A DNA stretch of 64,000 bases from Cytobacillus depressus (GTDB lineage: Bacteria > Bacillota > Bacilli > Bacillales > Cytobacillaceae). A program made the translations under genes and the position numbers. Location: the NCBI RefSeq assembly GCF_008923245.1, contig NZ_WBOS01000014.1, forward strand, positions 51,997 to 115,996. Direction: 5' to 3'. Numbering within the stretch: the stretch's first letter is position 1; every line of letters begins with the position of its first letter. The notes below the pieces were generated by a model. The model was given only the letters and a program-made list of their open reading frames with translations, searched no databases and was not told where the DNA came from. Below, piece by piece: positions 1 through 7,853 of this stretch.

Positions 1-417
1 GAAGGATTAGAAAGAGGATATTATGTCAAGCCAACGGTCTTTACGAATGTAAAAAATAATATGACCATCGCAAAAGAAGAAATCTTTGGACCGGTTATGT
101 CCATTCTAACCTATGAAAACATTGATGAAGCGATTGAAATTGCCAATGATACCGTATATGGGTTAGCTGGCTATGTCGTTGGAGAGGACAGCGAAACTTT
201 GGAGAAAGTCGCATCCTCGATACGTGCTGGACGTATATTAATTAATGAAGCAATGTCGGATTACGCAGCACCGTTCGGAGGTTATAAACAATCAGGAATT
301 GGCCGCGAATGGGGCAAATACGGTATTGAGGAATACTTGGAAATCAAATCAATAGCGGGAATACCTGCAAAGAGCAAAAGTCATTCAGATCGCCTTGTCA
401 TCACCAATAATAAATAA
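1..417 (+). CDS. Aldehyde dehydrogenase, C-terminal part (5' end outside the window)
   Basis: The frame is open from base 1, so the gene begins upstream of the window; about 138 residues are visible. They carry the conserved C-terminal blocks of NAD(P)-dependent aldehyde dehydrogenases: GYYVKPTVF, then KEEIFGPV with the conserved glutamate, and the late block [13 protein letters not shown]. The catalytic cysteine and general-base glutamate lie upstream and cannot be checked. The enzyme would oxidise an aldehyde to a carboxylic acid in the cytosol. It is co-directional with the MFS carrier that follows, with about 210 bases between them. The substrate cannot be told from this fragment. Confidence 0.93.
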   Translation, partial: EGLERGYYVKPTVFTNVKNNMTIAKEEIFGPVMSILTYENIDEAIEIANDTVYGLAGYVVGEDSETLEKVASSIRAGRILINEAMSDYAAPFGGYKQSGIGREWGKYGIEEYLEIKSIAGIPAKSKSHSDRLVITNNK

Positions 418-469
418 AAGATTGAACGTTTTCACCCCTTTGGAAGAGTGATCTGGAGGGGTATTTTTG

Positions 470-502
470 GGCTGATAAGAAAGAATAACTTTCTTATCAG
501 CC
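470..502. other. Perfect 14-bp hairpin
   Basis: Bases 470-483 and 489-502 are perfect inverted repeats around a five-base AATAA loop, just after the aldehyde dehydrogenase. There is no T-run on the + side, so it is not a classic terminator by itself. It may protect the 3' end of the mRNA or mark an old element. Confidence 0.55.
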
Positions 503-526
503 ATACGTGCAACTGCGCCTCTGTCT

Positions 527-549
527 TCGCCAATCGGCGAGTTTTCTTT
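527..549 (+). terminator. Rho-independent terminator-like hairpin
   Basis: A five-base stem TCGCC/GGCGA with a four-base loop (527-540) is followed by GTTTTCTTT. Together with the 14-bp hairpin just upstream it probably ends the aldehyde dehydrogenase transcript. Confidence 0.55.
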
Positions 550-628
550 AAATGAAAATTGCATTCGATGAAAATAATCTACCAGTAAATAGAAACAAAT
601 ATTCTAAAATGAGGGGATAGAAAATGAA

Positions 629-1837
629 ATGAATCGAACAAGAGATAAACTTTGGACGAAGGATTTCATTTTAGTATCCTTAGTCAACTTTTTTCTATCG
701 CTAGTCTTTTATTTATTAATTGTAACTATCGGGGTTTATGCAGTAGACAAATTTAGTGCTTCCACAACGCAAGCTGGCCTTATCGCGGGAATTTATATTA
801 TCGGAACTTTACTTGGCCGTCTGATAATTGGCCGTTTTATAGAGTTCCTTGGCCGTAAAAGAACGTTATATATGGGGTTAATCTTTTTTACTATGGTCAC
901 ACTATTATATTTTGTCCATTATGGGGTCACTTTTTTGCTCATTACCCGTTTCCTCCATGGTGCTGCAATGGGTGTGGCAAGTACAGCAGCGGGAACGATT
1001 GTAACGCAAGTAATACCGGATGAACGTAAAGGGGAGGGCATTGGCTATTACAGCATGGGTGCGGCACTTGCTACGGCACTTGGGCCGTTTATTGGATTAT
1101 ATATGAGTCAATACTTTAACTTCCAAATGATATTTATACTTTGTCTTGCTTTAGGTGTAATCAGTTTGGCTGTATCATTTTCCCTGTATGTACCCATAAT
1201 GAAAGGACCACAAAAAACAGTAGATTTAAAAAATTTCAAGATCTCCAATTTTATTGAGTTAAAGGCGCTCCCAATTGCAGTCATTACTTTTTTATCATCC
1301 TTTTGTTACTCCGGTGTCCTATCTTATATAAATTTTTATGCGATTGAAATCGATTTAGTTAAGGCAGCAAGTTTCTTTTTCCTCGTATATTCGCTCGCAG
1401 TATTAGTATCACGTCCGATCACAGGTCGTCTGATGGATGTAAAAGGTGCCAATTTAGTTTTGTATCCGGCCTTTTTTATTTTGGGTGTAGGTCTTCTGCT
1501 TCTAAGTTTTGTAGAGAAAAGTATTACTTTATTAGCAGCAGGCATCCTTATCGGGCTTGGCTTTGGAAATATTCAATCATGCACGCAGACAATTGCGGTG
1601 AAATTGACGCCTACAGAACGCATGGGGCTTGCTACGTCGACCTTCTTTATATTTTTGGAAGGAGGCCTTGGATTCGGCCCCTACTTTTTAGGTTACGTCA
1701 TCCCAATCACCGGCTACGGTATCTTGTATGCCATCTTGGGTATTGCGGTCTTAGCAATCTCTATTCTCTATTATTTCCTGCATGGCAAGAAGGAATTTAC
1801 TACAAGGGAAGGTGTAAACAGTACAATTTCATCTTGA
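629..1837 (+). CDS. MFS transporter, 12 membrane segments
   Basis: A 402-residue hydrophobic protein of the usual length for a 12-TM major facilitator. The loop after TM2 has the MFS motif A form (GRFIEFLGRKR, near residues 68-78), and related signals recur after the long central loop near residue 190. It would exchange a small solute or drug for protons at the cytoplasmic membrane. The start at 629 is set by the ribosome site GAGGGG at 611-616; an ATG at 624 is followed at once by a stop. A terminator follows directly. The substrate is not recognisable; the setting among catabolic enzymes suits an organic acid importer but an exporter is equally possible. Confidence 0.9.
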   Translation: MNRTRDKLWTKDFILVSLVNFFLSLVFYLLIVTIGVYAVDKFSASTTQAGLIAGIYIIGTLLGRLIIGRFIEFLGRKRTLYMGLIFFTMVTLLYFVHYGVTFLLITRFLHGAAMGVASTAAGTIVTQVIPDERKGEGIGYYSMGAALATALGPFIGLYMSQYFNFQMIFILCLALGVISLAVSFSLYVPIMKGPQKTVDLKNFKISNFIELKALPIAVITFLSSFCYSGVLSYINFYAIEIDLVKAASFFFLVYSLAVLVSRPITGRLMDVKGANLVLYPAFFILGVGLLLLSFVEKSITLLAAGILIGLGFGNIQSCTQTIAVKLTPTERMGLATSTFFIFLEGGLGFGPYFLGYVIPITGYGILYAILGIAVLAISILYYFLHGKKEFTTREGVNSTISS

Positions 1838-1847
1838 TGGTAAATAG

Positions 1848-1884
1848 AAAAGGAAATCCTTATATGGGATTTCCTTTTAATATT
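1848..1884. terminator. Terminator between MFS and SDR genes
   Basis: A perfect 12-bp stem (1848-1859 with 1867-1878) with a seven-base loop, followed by TTTTAATATTTT. The A-rich left arm makes it usable from both sides, serving the convergent MFS and SDR genes. Confidence 0.85.
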
Positions 1885-1976
1885 TTCCCTAAATGTGCCC
1901 AATGCATTTCGCTGGGGTATGCCTTTAATCTATTTGGTAAATGATTATTAGTCTTATAAATTAGTATAGTTGCTTA

Positions 1977-2816
1977 CTAACTGTTAATAGCCTCAAAGCC
2001 GTATAAAACATGTGGTGAATGAGCAAAGTCAACTTGCAGATCTTGTCCACTTACATAGGAAGCTAAGTTGCTGCCTAAGAAAATTAATGCCTTTGCTTGG
2101 TCTTCAGGCGTTGCAGGTACACCAATTTTTGAAATAGCTCTGTTTGCTAATCCTTTACTAATAGAATCAAAGGCTTGCGACATAGGTGTAGCTGTTGATC
2201 CTGGAGATACGGTATTTAAGCGAATCTTCTTTTCGGAAAGTTCATAAGATCTCTTTTTCATCCAAAGGATTATAGCCTCTTTGGAAAATGTATAGGCAGC
2301 ATGTGCTGCTATTCCGTAATCAGCAAGAACATTGTCTTTATGAACGTTAAACCATTCTTGTGCTTCTTCGAAACTCTTTGTATCAACGATTGGTAATAAG
2401 GTTTCCATTTTTTGTGACCATTTTCTTCCGGCGGCTGATGCAATGATCGAGATAGAGTCCCCTTCTTGTAAACGTGGAATTAATACCTCGATCATATATC
2501 GTGCACCGATAAAATTAACGGTCATAACAGTTAAGGGATTGAGTAGATTCCCCTTATTATTTACTCCTGCGACTCCGGCACAATTCATAATAGAATTAAT
2601 CTTTTCGGGAAGCTGTAAAATGGCAGAATCAATCGACTCCTTCTCAGCTAAATTTACTTGAATAAACTTTTTAACAGGCAAGGCTGGTTCTTTGATATCA
2701 AGTGCATATACCTCTGCACCTAAATCAATGAGCAATTGCGCCGTTTTCTCCCCAATACCTGATGCTGCTCCTGTTACTACCACTTTTTGACCCTCATAAT
2801 TTAGTAAACCACTCAT
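1977..2816 (-). CDS. Short-chain dehydrogenase/reductase, 3-alpha-HSD / coniferyl-alcohol dehydrogenase type
   Basis: A 279-residue classical SDR. It has the cofactor motif TGAASGIG (15-22), an acidic residue at the end of beta2 (Asp40) that favours NAD(H), NCAG near 78-81, and the catalytic pair Tyr175-x-x-x-Lys179. The layout, with a long insert before the tyrosine, resembles 3-alpha-hydroxysteroid and coniferyl-alcohol dehydrogenases, so a bulky or aromatic alcohol/carbonyl is likely. The ribosome site GGAGG lies just before the start. It is divergent from the P450 gene, and both sides of the shared region carry a TTGTATACAA palindrome, which suggests common control by the nearby GntR regulator. 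The exact substrate is unknown. Confidence 0.88.
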   Translation of the reverse strand: MSGLLNYEGQKVVVTGAASGIGEKTAQLLIDLGAEVYALDIKEPALPVKKFIQVNLAEKESIDSAILQLPEKINSIMNCAGVAGVNNKGNLLNPLTVMTVNFIGARYMIEVLIPRLQEGDSISIIASAAGRKWSQKMETLLPIVDTKSFEEAQEWFNVHKDNVLADYGIAAHAAYTFSKEAIILWMKKRSYELSEKKIRLNTVSPGSTATPMSQAFDSISKGLANRAISKIGVPATPEDQAKALIFLGSNLASYVSGQDLQVDFAHSPHVLYGFEAINS

Positions 2817-3184
2817 ATAATCGCCTCCATAATAAGAAATGTATATTTGTATACAATTATAATATTCTTAATATTTATTATAATTTGTTTCTGTGAATAT
2901 ATCAAAACATTTTAGAGATTTTTAGTTAGCACATTGAAAAGTAGGATTTCATGTGTGGAGAATTTTAATCAATAATAATAATAGTTTTCTCATCTATAAC
3001 AGGTGTTAATATATCAATTAAAAACTGAGTATTATTGTGCAGGTACAACAAATTAATTAAAAATAATGAATTATCAAAAAACAATTTGACTTTTTGTATT
3101 TTTCGTATTATTGTATACAATAAGAAGCCCATCCATGTATTTTTCATCTAAATTCTGAAAAAATAAAATGATAGGAGTATGATT
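2817..3184. promoter_or_regulatory. Divergent SDR/P450 control region
   Basis: This 368-base AT-rich region separates two divergent genes and holds no credible gene. The palindrome TTGTATACAA occurs at 2847-2856 (SDR side) and at 3111-3120 (P450 side, as ATTGTATACAAT). A TTGACT at 3086-3091 lies 17 bp before TATTGT, whose right part enters the second palindrome, so a bound repressor would block the P450 promoter. The palindrome core equals that of known GntR-family operators in Bacillus (the B. subtilis gnt operator contains TTGTATACAA). Confidence 0.65.
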
Positions 3185-4408
3185 ATGAAATCTGTTCATG
3201 AAAATCTTGATTTGACTTCACTGGAATTTAAAAATAATGCCTATAAAATTTATAAGGAGCTTCGTGAAAATGAACCGGTTCACGAAGTAAAGATGCCGAA
3301 TGGACAAAAGACATGGATGATCACGCGCTATAGCGATGCAGTGGAAGTATTAAAGGATAATGAACGAATTACAAAAAGGGTGTATTCTCTTTATCCGGAA
3401 AAATTTGCTTCGATTTTGCCTGAGAAAGAATTGAACCTCGTCGGTGGACATATGCTCTATGCCGATCCACCAGACCATACCCGTCTTCGTAACATCGCTC
3501 AAAAAGCATTTACTCCAAGAGTGATTAAGGGAATGGTCGATGAAATTCAGCAACTTACAAACGGCCTACTAGATCAGCTTGAGGAAAAAGGAAATGTGGT
3601 TGATGTAATCCCCGATTTTGCTTATCCGATTCCGGTTACCGTTATTTGCAATATGCTTGGTATTCCCGAAGAAGATTACGGCCTAATTAGAGAATGGTCC
3701 GACGCTTATATGTTGGCTTCCAATAATTATGCCAATCTAACAAAAATATATCCTCAACTGCATGCTTTCAGACTTTATCTTGAAGACCTCATTGCAAATA
3801 GACAGAAAAATCCTAAGTCTGATCTAACAAGCTTGCTTGTTCAAGCCCATGATAACGGAGATAAGTTCAGCCTTGACGAACTGGTTGCAACTATTTTTGT
3901 GACCATTGTCGGTGGGCATGAAACGACGGGTGGACTGATCAGCAATGGCTTGTTCGCTTTACTGGAAAACCCGGAGCAATTACAACTATGGAAAAATGAT
4001 CCATCAAATGCTCGTACGGGTGTTGAAGAGTTATTAAGATATTACAGTCCCCTTGAGTTTGCCACAACCCGCCTTGCCAGCAAAGACTTTACATGGCATA
4101 ACAAAAACATCACAAAAGGTGACTACTTTTTCGTATCACTGGCTTCTTCAAATCGAGATCCTGAACAATTCGAGAATCCTGAACGATTGGATATTACAAG
4201 AAAAAATAATAAGCATATCGCCTTTTCAAACGGTGTTCATTTCTGCATGGGTGCCCAATTAGCTCGTTTAGAAGCACAAATTGCTATAACAAGCTTCCTG
4301 CAAAGGTTTCCCAACTACGAAGTAGATGGAACACTAGAAGAGCTTAATTGGAAAAAAGGTACAGTAATTGCAAGAGGCTTGGAGCGGTTACCTATTATAC
4401 TCAAATAA
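3185..4408 (+). CDS. Cytochrome P450 (bacterial class I, CYP107-like)
   Basis: A 407-residue soluble bacterial P450. The I-helix oxygen-activation motif reads GGHETT, the K-helix ExxR is EELLRYYSP, and the heme-binding loop FSNGVHFCMG supplies the thiolate cysteine near residue 350. It would hydroxylate a small hydrophobic molecule with electrons from an unlinked ferredoxin or flavodoxin; no redox partner is adjacent. ATG 3185 is preferred over ATG 3179 because AGGAG (3173-3177) is seven bases from the former and only one from the latter. It is divergent from the SDR gene and preceded by a GntR-type palindrome. Hydroxylation followed by SDR oxidation of the alcohol is a reasonable pairing but is inference. 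Confidence 0.92.
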   Translation: MKSVHENLDLTSLEFKNNAYKIYKELRENEPVHEVKMPNGQKTWMITRYSDAVEVLKDNERITKRVYSLYPEKFASILPEKELNLVGGHMLYADPPDHTRLRNIAQKAFTPRVIKGMVDEIQQLTNGLLDQLEEKGNVVDVIPDFAYPIPVTVICNMLGIPEEDYGLIREWSDAYMLASNNYANLTKIYPQLHAFRLYLEDLIANRQKNPKSDLTSLLVQAHDNGDKFSLDELVATIFVTIVGGHETTGGLISNGLFALLENPEQLQLWKNDPSNARTGVEELLRYYSPLEFATTRLASKDFTWHNKNITKGDYFFVSLASSNRDPEQFENPERLDITRKNNKHIAFSNGVHFCMGAQLARLEAQIAITSFLQRFPNYEVDGTLEELNWKKGTVIARGLERLPIILK

Positions 4409-4423
4409 ATAATAAAATAAGAG

Positions 4424-4470
4424 GAACCTGCTATATCTAGATTAATTCAGATTAGTAGGTTCATTTCTTC
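4424..4470 (+). terminator. Terminator after the P450 gene
   Basis: A ten-base stem with one mismatch (4424-4433 with 4453-4462) flanks a 19-base loop and is followed by ATTTCTTC. It lies 16 bases after the P450 stop. Confidence 0.6.
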
Positions 4471-4471
4471 T

Positions 4472-5003
4472 ATTATTAGAATTAATGACGGTTATTGAGG
4501 ATAAAGCATATATGACAATTATGGGTAAAACGTAATTTATATAATTCTTGGTATGCTATATAGACAACTTTAGAACAAGGAAAGTGATAGCCATAGTTTA
4601 AAAAAAGAGGAACGTGTTGCAAATATCACTATCGCAGCACGTATATATATGGACGCCTGCAAAGACGTTACTACCTGCAAATTAATGCAATGTAATACTT
4701 GTGTGAGACGGAAGATAATGGCCAAGTTCACCTAATTTCTAAAGTTGCAAAATGACCATTGCGATCAGCCAGACTAAAGCTTAGGATTTGCAGGGACTCT
4801 GATGATAAATCGTATTTAAATTGAAAGTTTCTCGCATGCAACGTAGATTAGCAAAATGAGCTTAAGAAGAGGCTCTAGATTAGAAGAATACTTACTTAAT
4901 TATTTTTAAGAAGTTGATTACGGTTATACTAGACTATACGGATTAGGAATAACATGAACATTAGCAATGTCACATAATAACTCTGTAAAAATATACAAAA
5001 AAA
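4472..5003. other. Gene-free stretch, possibly eroded DNA
   Basis: About 530 bases with no convincing gene on either strand. Frames are short and lack starts with ribosome sites. One open stretch of about 50 codons around 4590-4735 has no family resemblance I recognise and no usable start. The texture suggests decayed coding DNA, but no parent could be named. Confidence 0.5.
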
Positions 5004-5032
5004 TCCTCAGATAACTGTGCTGAGGAGTTTTT
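5004..5032. terminator. Bidirectional terminator below the GntR gene
   Basis: A seven-base stem TCCTCAG/CTGAGGA (5004-5010, 5020-5026) with an A-run on the left and GTTTTT on the right. On the - strand it gives a stem followed by TTTTTTT, suited to ending the GntR transcript. Confidence 0.75.
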
Positions 5033-5135
5033 ATGTGAAATAAAGGAATTAAAGTTTTGGATGCTTCTATTTCTAATGAACGGGCTCTTTCAAGTTCGCC
5101 ATTTACTATCTTTTTATCCATTCTATATTTCACTT

Positions 5136-5828
5136 TTATCGCTCTTCACCTCTTGAAGCCAAAAAGTTTTGGACGGCTTTTTCGAGGGTTACAAGGCTAC
5201 GCTTCATATGTGAACGCATGGATTCTTCTACTTTATCTGCATCTTTAGTTTTAAGTGACTGTAATAGATTTGTGTATTCTTGTAAAGGGACATCTGGTGT
5301 GTAATCCGGATTTTTGTACCCTCCCACTCTTCGATAGCGTTCAATCTGATCATGAAGTTGAGATAAAAAGCGTTTAGCTGTCTTATTAGTGCTTAATCCA
5401 TACAAAACATTATGAAAATCGGCACCGAGTTTAATAACTTCAAAACTTCGCTGTACTTCAATGGCTCGCTTCATTGAAGCAACTTTCTCTTCTAAATGGT
5501 ATAAAGAATCTTCGGTCATGTTTTGTGATACTTCACGAGCAATTAAGCATTCTAATTGTTCACGAACGCTGTACACTTCCTGCACATCACGAATAGAAAT
5601 GTCCGCTATAAACATACGACCATTCGCATGCTTATACGTTAACCCCTCTGATTCAAGACGATAGAGTGCCTGGCGTAGTGGAGTTCGGCTAATGTTTAAT
5701 TCTTGGGAAAGCTCTTCTTCTTTTATGTGTAAAGAAGGTATAAGTACCAACTCTATTATACGTTCTTTCAATTGTTCATATGCAAAATCAGCAGTAGATA
5801 ACCTTTTCATTTTATGTGGTGAATTCAT
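5136..5828 (-). CDS. GntR-family transcriptional regulator, FadR/FCD subfamily
   Basis: A 230-residue regulator. An N-terminal winged helix (about 10-75) has the GntR signature with LNISRTPLRQAL as recognition helix, and a C-terminal all-helical FCD ligand domain follows, with the acidic/histidine pattern (for example GADFHNVLYG) that often binds a metal and an organic acid. AGAGGA lies before the ATG. Three TTGTATACAA palindromes lie in the flanking 3.3 kb (2847, 3111, 6062), the kind of site GntR proteins bind, so it probably represses the SDR and P450 and once also the lost gene near 6.2 kb. The effector is unknown. Confidence 0.9.
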   Translation of the reverse strand: MNSPHKMKRLSTADFAYEQLKERIIELVLIPSLHIKEEELSQELNISRTPLRQALYRLESEGLTYKHANGRMFIADISIRDVQEVYSVREQLECLIAREVSQNMTEDSLYHLEEKVASMKRAIEVQRSFEVIKLGADFHNVLYGLSTNKTAKRFLSQLHDQIERYRRVGGYKNPDYTPDVPLQEYTNLLQSLKTKDADKVEESMRSHMKRSLVTLEKAVQNFLASRGEER

Positions 5829-5989
5829 ATGAAAAGTCCTCTTTTCTAAAGTTCTATGAATTTATCAACTAGAATCTCTAACTTAAGTTTTTTTGAGTAC
5901 AGTAATAATTGTATAAAAAAAAGATTATTCAGTCAATATGCTACCAAGTTTGCAAATCGTTTATTAACTCAGTTCGTAAAAATATCTTG

Positions 5990-6130
5990 ACACCTCAATA
6001 ATTATTGCTGAAAATGCTGAATTACCAAAAAATATTATTGGTTTTCTGCATTTTTATTTTATTGTATACAATAAGGAGCCCATCTATGTTTTTTACTTCT
6101 ATAAATCCTAAAATAAAATGATAGGAGTAG
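5990..6130 (+). promoter_or_regulatory. Duplicated P450-type promoter/leader with GntR palindrome
   Basis: This segment resembles the P450 leader at about 3065-3180 over more than 100 bases: TGAATTA-CAAAAAA, then ATTGTATACAAT (6061-6072), AAGGAGCCCATC, and at the end AAAATGATAGGAGTA, which is the P450 ribosome-site block. The copy now points at a broken gene. It indicates that this locus once had a second target of the same regulator. Confidence 0.65.
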
Positions 6131-6180
6131 GACTTGTCGCTGCCGTCCCATGTCGGAAATTCCTCAGCTTTCAAGGAAAG

Positions 6181-6385
6181 CCGTTTGAGTCAATTCTTCA
6201 TGGATACAAATTTCTGAAGCTCAAGAGGCCGCCAAAACAATGGTGGTTGGTTTTGCCGATATGTTCTTACCAGCAGTAATTAAGAAACGGAATCGAAAAT
6301 GAGCTAACTGGATTTGTTATTGCATGGCCTCGCATGATTGATTACATTGCCAATTGTAGTTGTAATTGCGCATTGGATTTTTTAA
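6181..6385 (+). pseudogene. Remnant of a YjiH-like (GATE-domain) membrane protein gene
   Basis: Translated in shifting frames the segment gives PFESIL (frame from 6181), then ISEAQEAAK and MVVGFADMFLPAVI (frame from 6201), then GIENELTGFVIA (frame from 6289), and finally LPIVVVIAHWIF and a stop at 6383-6385 in the third frame. These blocks match, from memory, the end of YjiH-like inner-membrane proteins with nucleoside-recognition GATE domains. All three frames are needed and about 35 residues of the middle are missing, so the gene is dead. It follows an intact-looking copied promoter and is followed by a terminator. Confidence 0.6.
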
Positions 6386-6423
6386 TAGACTATTAATTAC
6401 TCTAAATAATGATTTATAAAAAG

Positions 6424-6470
6424 GTGACTCTCATTTAAATTTCTTGAATGAAGGGTCGTTTTTTTTTCAA
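6424..6470 (+). terminator. Terminator of the lost gene
   Basis: An imperfect stem with GACTCTCATT on the left and AATGAAGGGTC on the right is followed by nine T residues. A clearly related hairpin occurs at 26282-26330. Confidence 0.75.
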
Positions 6471-6608
6471 TAGAACATAAAAATACCTAGTTTTCAAGTC
6501 GTTTTTAAGTATTCATTTCAATCATTTTTTATACTTTTTTAAAGTTTATGAAACAAAATTAAAGGCGATTTCTAATTTTCGGGGTTTTATAATTAGGTAA
6601 CAACAATG

Positions 6609-6622
6609 TGGAAACGCTTTCA
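6609..6622 (+). promoter_or_regulatory. cre-like catabolite repression site
   Basis: TGGAAACGCTTTCA matches the CcpA operator consensus TGWAARCGYTWNCW at all but one position. It lies 64 bases before the enolase-superfamily gene, so the tct operon is probably repressed when preferred sugars are present. No other feature was recognised between the terminator at 6470 and the gene, except a strong GGAGGAGGGG at 6643-6652. Confidence 0.7.
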
Positions 6623-6685
6623 ACATCAAAAATAATTATGGAGGAGGGGGATTTACAGAAGCGTTGATCGTCTTCTGGGAAAATT

Positions 6686-7822
6686 ATGATGAAAATTATC
6701 GATATGAAAGTAGACAGATATGTTCGAATGGGAAAATCGGATATGGCTTTTAGCGGCCATGAGGTAGTAGTGGTGAATCTTGAAACAGATCAAGGAATTA
6801 CTGGAAAGGGATTTTTAAGTACACCTATTTATCCTCATGGTGTAACTAGCGACATTGCTGCTAGATTACTAAAAAGAAATTTTAGAAATATCATCTTAGG
6901 AGAAAACCCGCTTCATACAGAAAAGCTATGGAGGAAAATGTTTGATGCACCTTGGCGCTTAGGGATGAGGGGAATGATCCGTGATTGTATTGCTGCGATT
7001 GATTTTGCATTATGGGATATTAAAGCAAAATCACTAAACGTTCCACTTGCAGATCTTTTCGGTGATAAACGTGATCAAGTATTGACATATGCAAATGTTG
7101 GTCATCAATTGTCTCCAGATGATCTTGCCAAAAAGGCGGCAGAGTATGTGGCTAAAGGACATTCAGCTATTAAAATCAGAGCTGGTTCTGTTGCTGTTTC
7201 AATTATGGAAGCGAACAAAAGAGTCCAAGCAGTAAGGGAGGCAATTGGGCCCGATGTGAAATTAATGGTGGATATAAATGGTTCATGGGATACAGAAACG
7301 GCCATTCAACAGCTAAAAGCATGGGAAAAATATGATTTATATTGGCTGGAAGAGCCAGTAGCACCTGAAGATATAACAGGTTACGCAAGAGTACGTGAAT
7401 ATGCAGGAAACACGTATATTGCAGGGGGCGAGCAAAATTGCGGATTAACCGAGTTCCGCCAATTTATTGAAAAGAAAGCGATTGATATTATTCAGCCTAA
7501 CGCTATGGCAACAGGTGGTATTACAGATTGGCTTCGAATTTATCATTTCGCTTCAGCCTATAATATACCGATTTCTCCTTGGAATCTTCAGCAGATTCAT
7601 ATTCATTTAGCAGCAGGCCATTCAAATGTAAAGTGGGTGGAATACTTCTCACATGATCGTGATTACTTCCAGGATAGCTTAATTATTGGACCAACAATAA
7701 GAGAAGAAAGAGGAGAAGATGGGGTCTATTTAGTTACTCCAAAGGAACCTGGAATTGGGATCGAGTTAAATGAAGAACTTGCAGAGCAAACAATTGTGAA
7801 AGAGGAACAAACAGTCGTCTAA
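6686..7822 (+). CDS. Enolase-superfamily (mandelate racemase/MLE-like) enzyme with an altered active site
   Basis: A 378-residue protein with the N-terminal capping domain and TIM-barrel of the mandelate racemase group. The Mg ligands are present: Asp196 (VDIN), Glu222/223 (EEP) and Glu249 (GGEQN). By alignment with mandelate racemase from memory, the second lysine of KxK is Arg165 (KIR), the barrel aspartate is Asn272 (QPNAM), and the catalytic histidine is Trp299 (ISPW). The classical acid/base pairs are thus missing, and a dehydratase or unknown chemistry on a carboxylate is more likely than racemisation. ATG 6686 or 6689 has only a weak GGGA; the strong GGAGGAGGGG further up is too far away. 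It heads the operon with tctCBA, so its substrate is probably the imported acid. Confidence 0.88.
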   Translation: MMKIIDMKVDRYVRMGKSDMAFSGHEVVVVNLETDQGITGKGFLSTPIYPHGVTSDIAARLLKRNFRNIILGENPLHTEKLWRKMFDAPWRLGMRGMIRDCIAAIDFALWDIKAKSLNVPLADLFGDKRDQVLTYANVGHQLSPDDLAKKAAEYVAKGHSAIKIRAGSVAVSIMEANKRVQAVREAIGPDVKLMVDINGSWDTETAIQQLKAWEKYDLYWLEEPVAPEDITGYARVREYAGNTYIAGGEQNCGLTEFRQFIEKKAIDIIQPNAMATGGITDWLRIYHFASAYNIPISPWNLQQIHIHLAAGHSNVKWVEYFSHDRDYFQDSLIIGPTIREERGEDGVYLVTPKEPGIGIELNEELAEQTIVKEEQTVV

Positions 7823-7853
7823 AAATACTAAATGTTGGTTGGGAGGATTAATA

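Noticed and set aside
1579..1944. Frame of 121 codons overlapping the end of the MFS gene
   Set aside because: It lies in another frame of a clear transporter gene and crosses its terminator; composition is that of an out-of-frame reading.
4590..4735. Open stretch of about 50 codons on the + strand in the gap after the P450
   Set aside because: No start codon with a ribosome site and no recognised motif; it is preceded by a stop and surrounded by dense stops.
4924..5133. Open frame of 69 codons on the - strand beginning right after the GntR stop
   Set aside because: It reads through the terminator hairpin at 5004-5032, has no clear ribosome site, and the latter half looks random. At most the first 30 codons could be a remnant.
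6664..6750. Short leader peptide from TTG 6664 behind the strong GGAGGAGGGG
   Set aside because: About 28 codons with no motif, overlapping the start of the enolase-superfamily gene in another frame; translation there is possible but unsupported.
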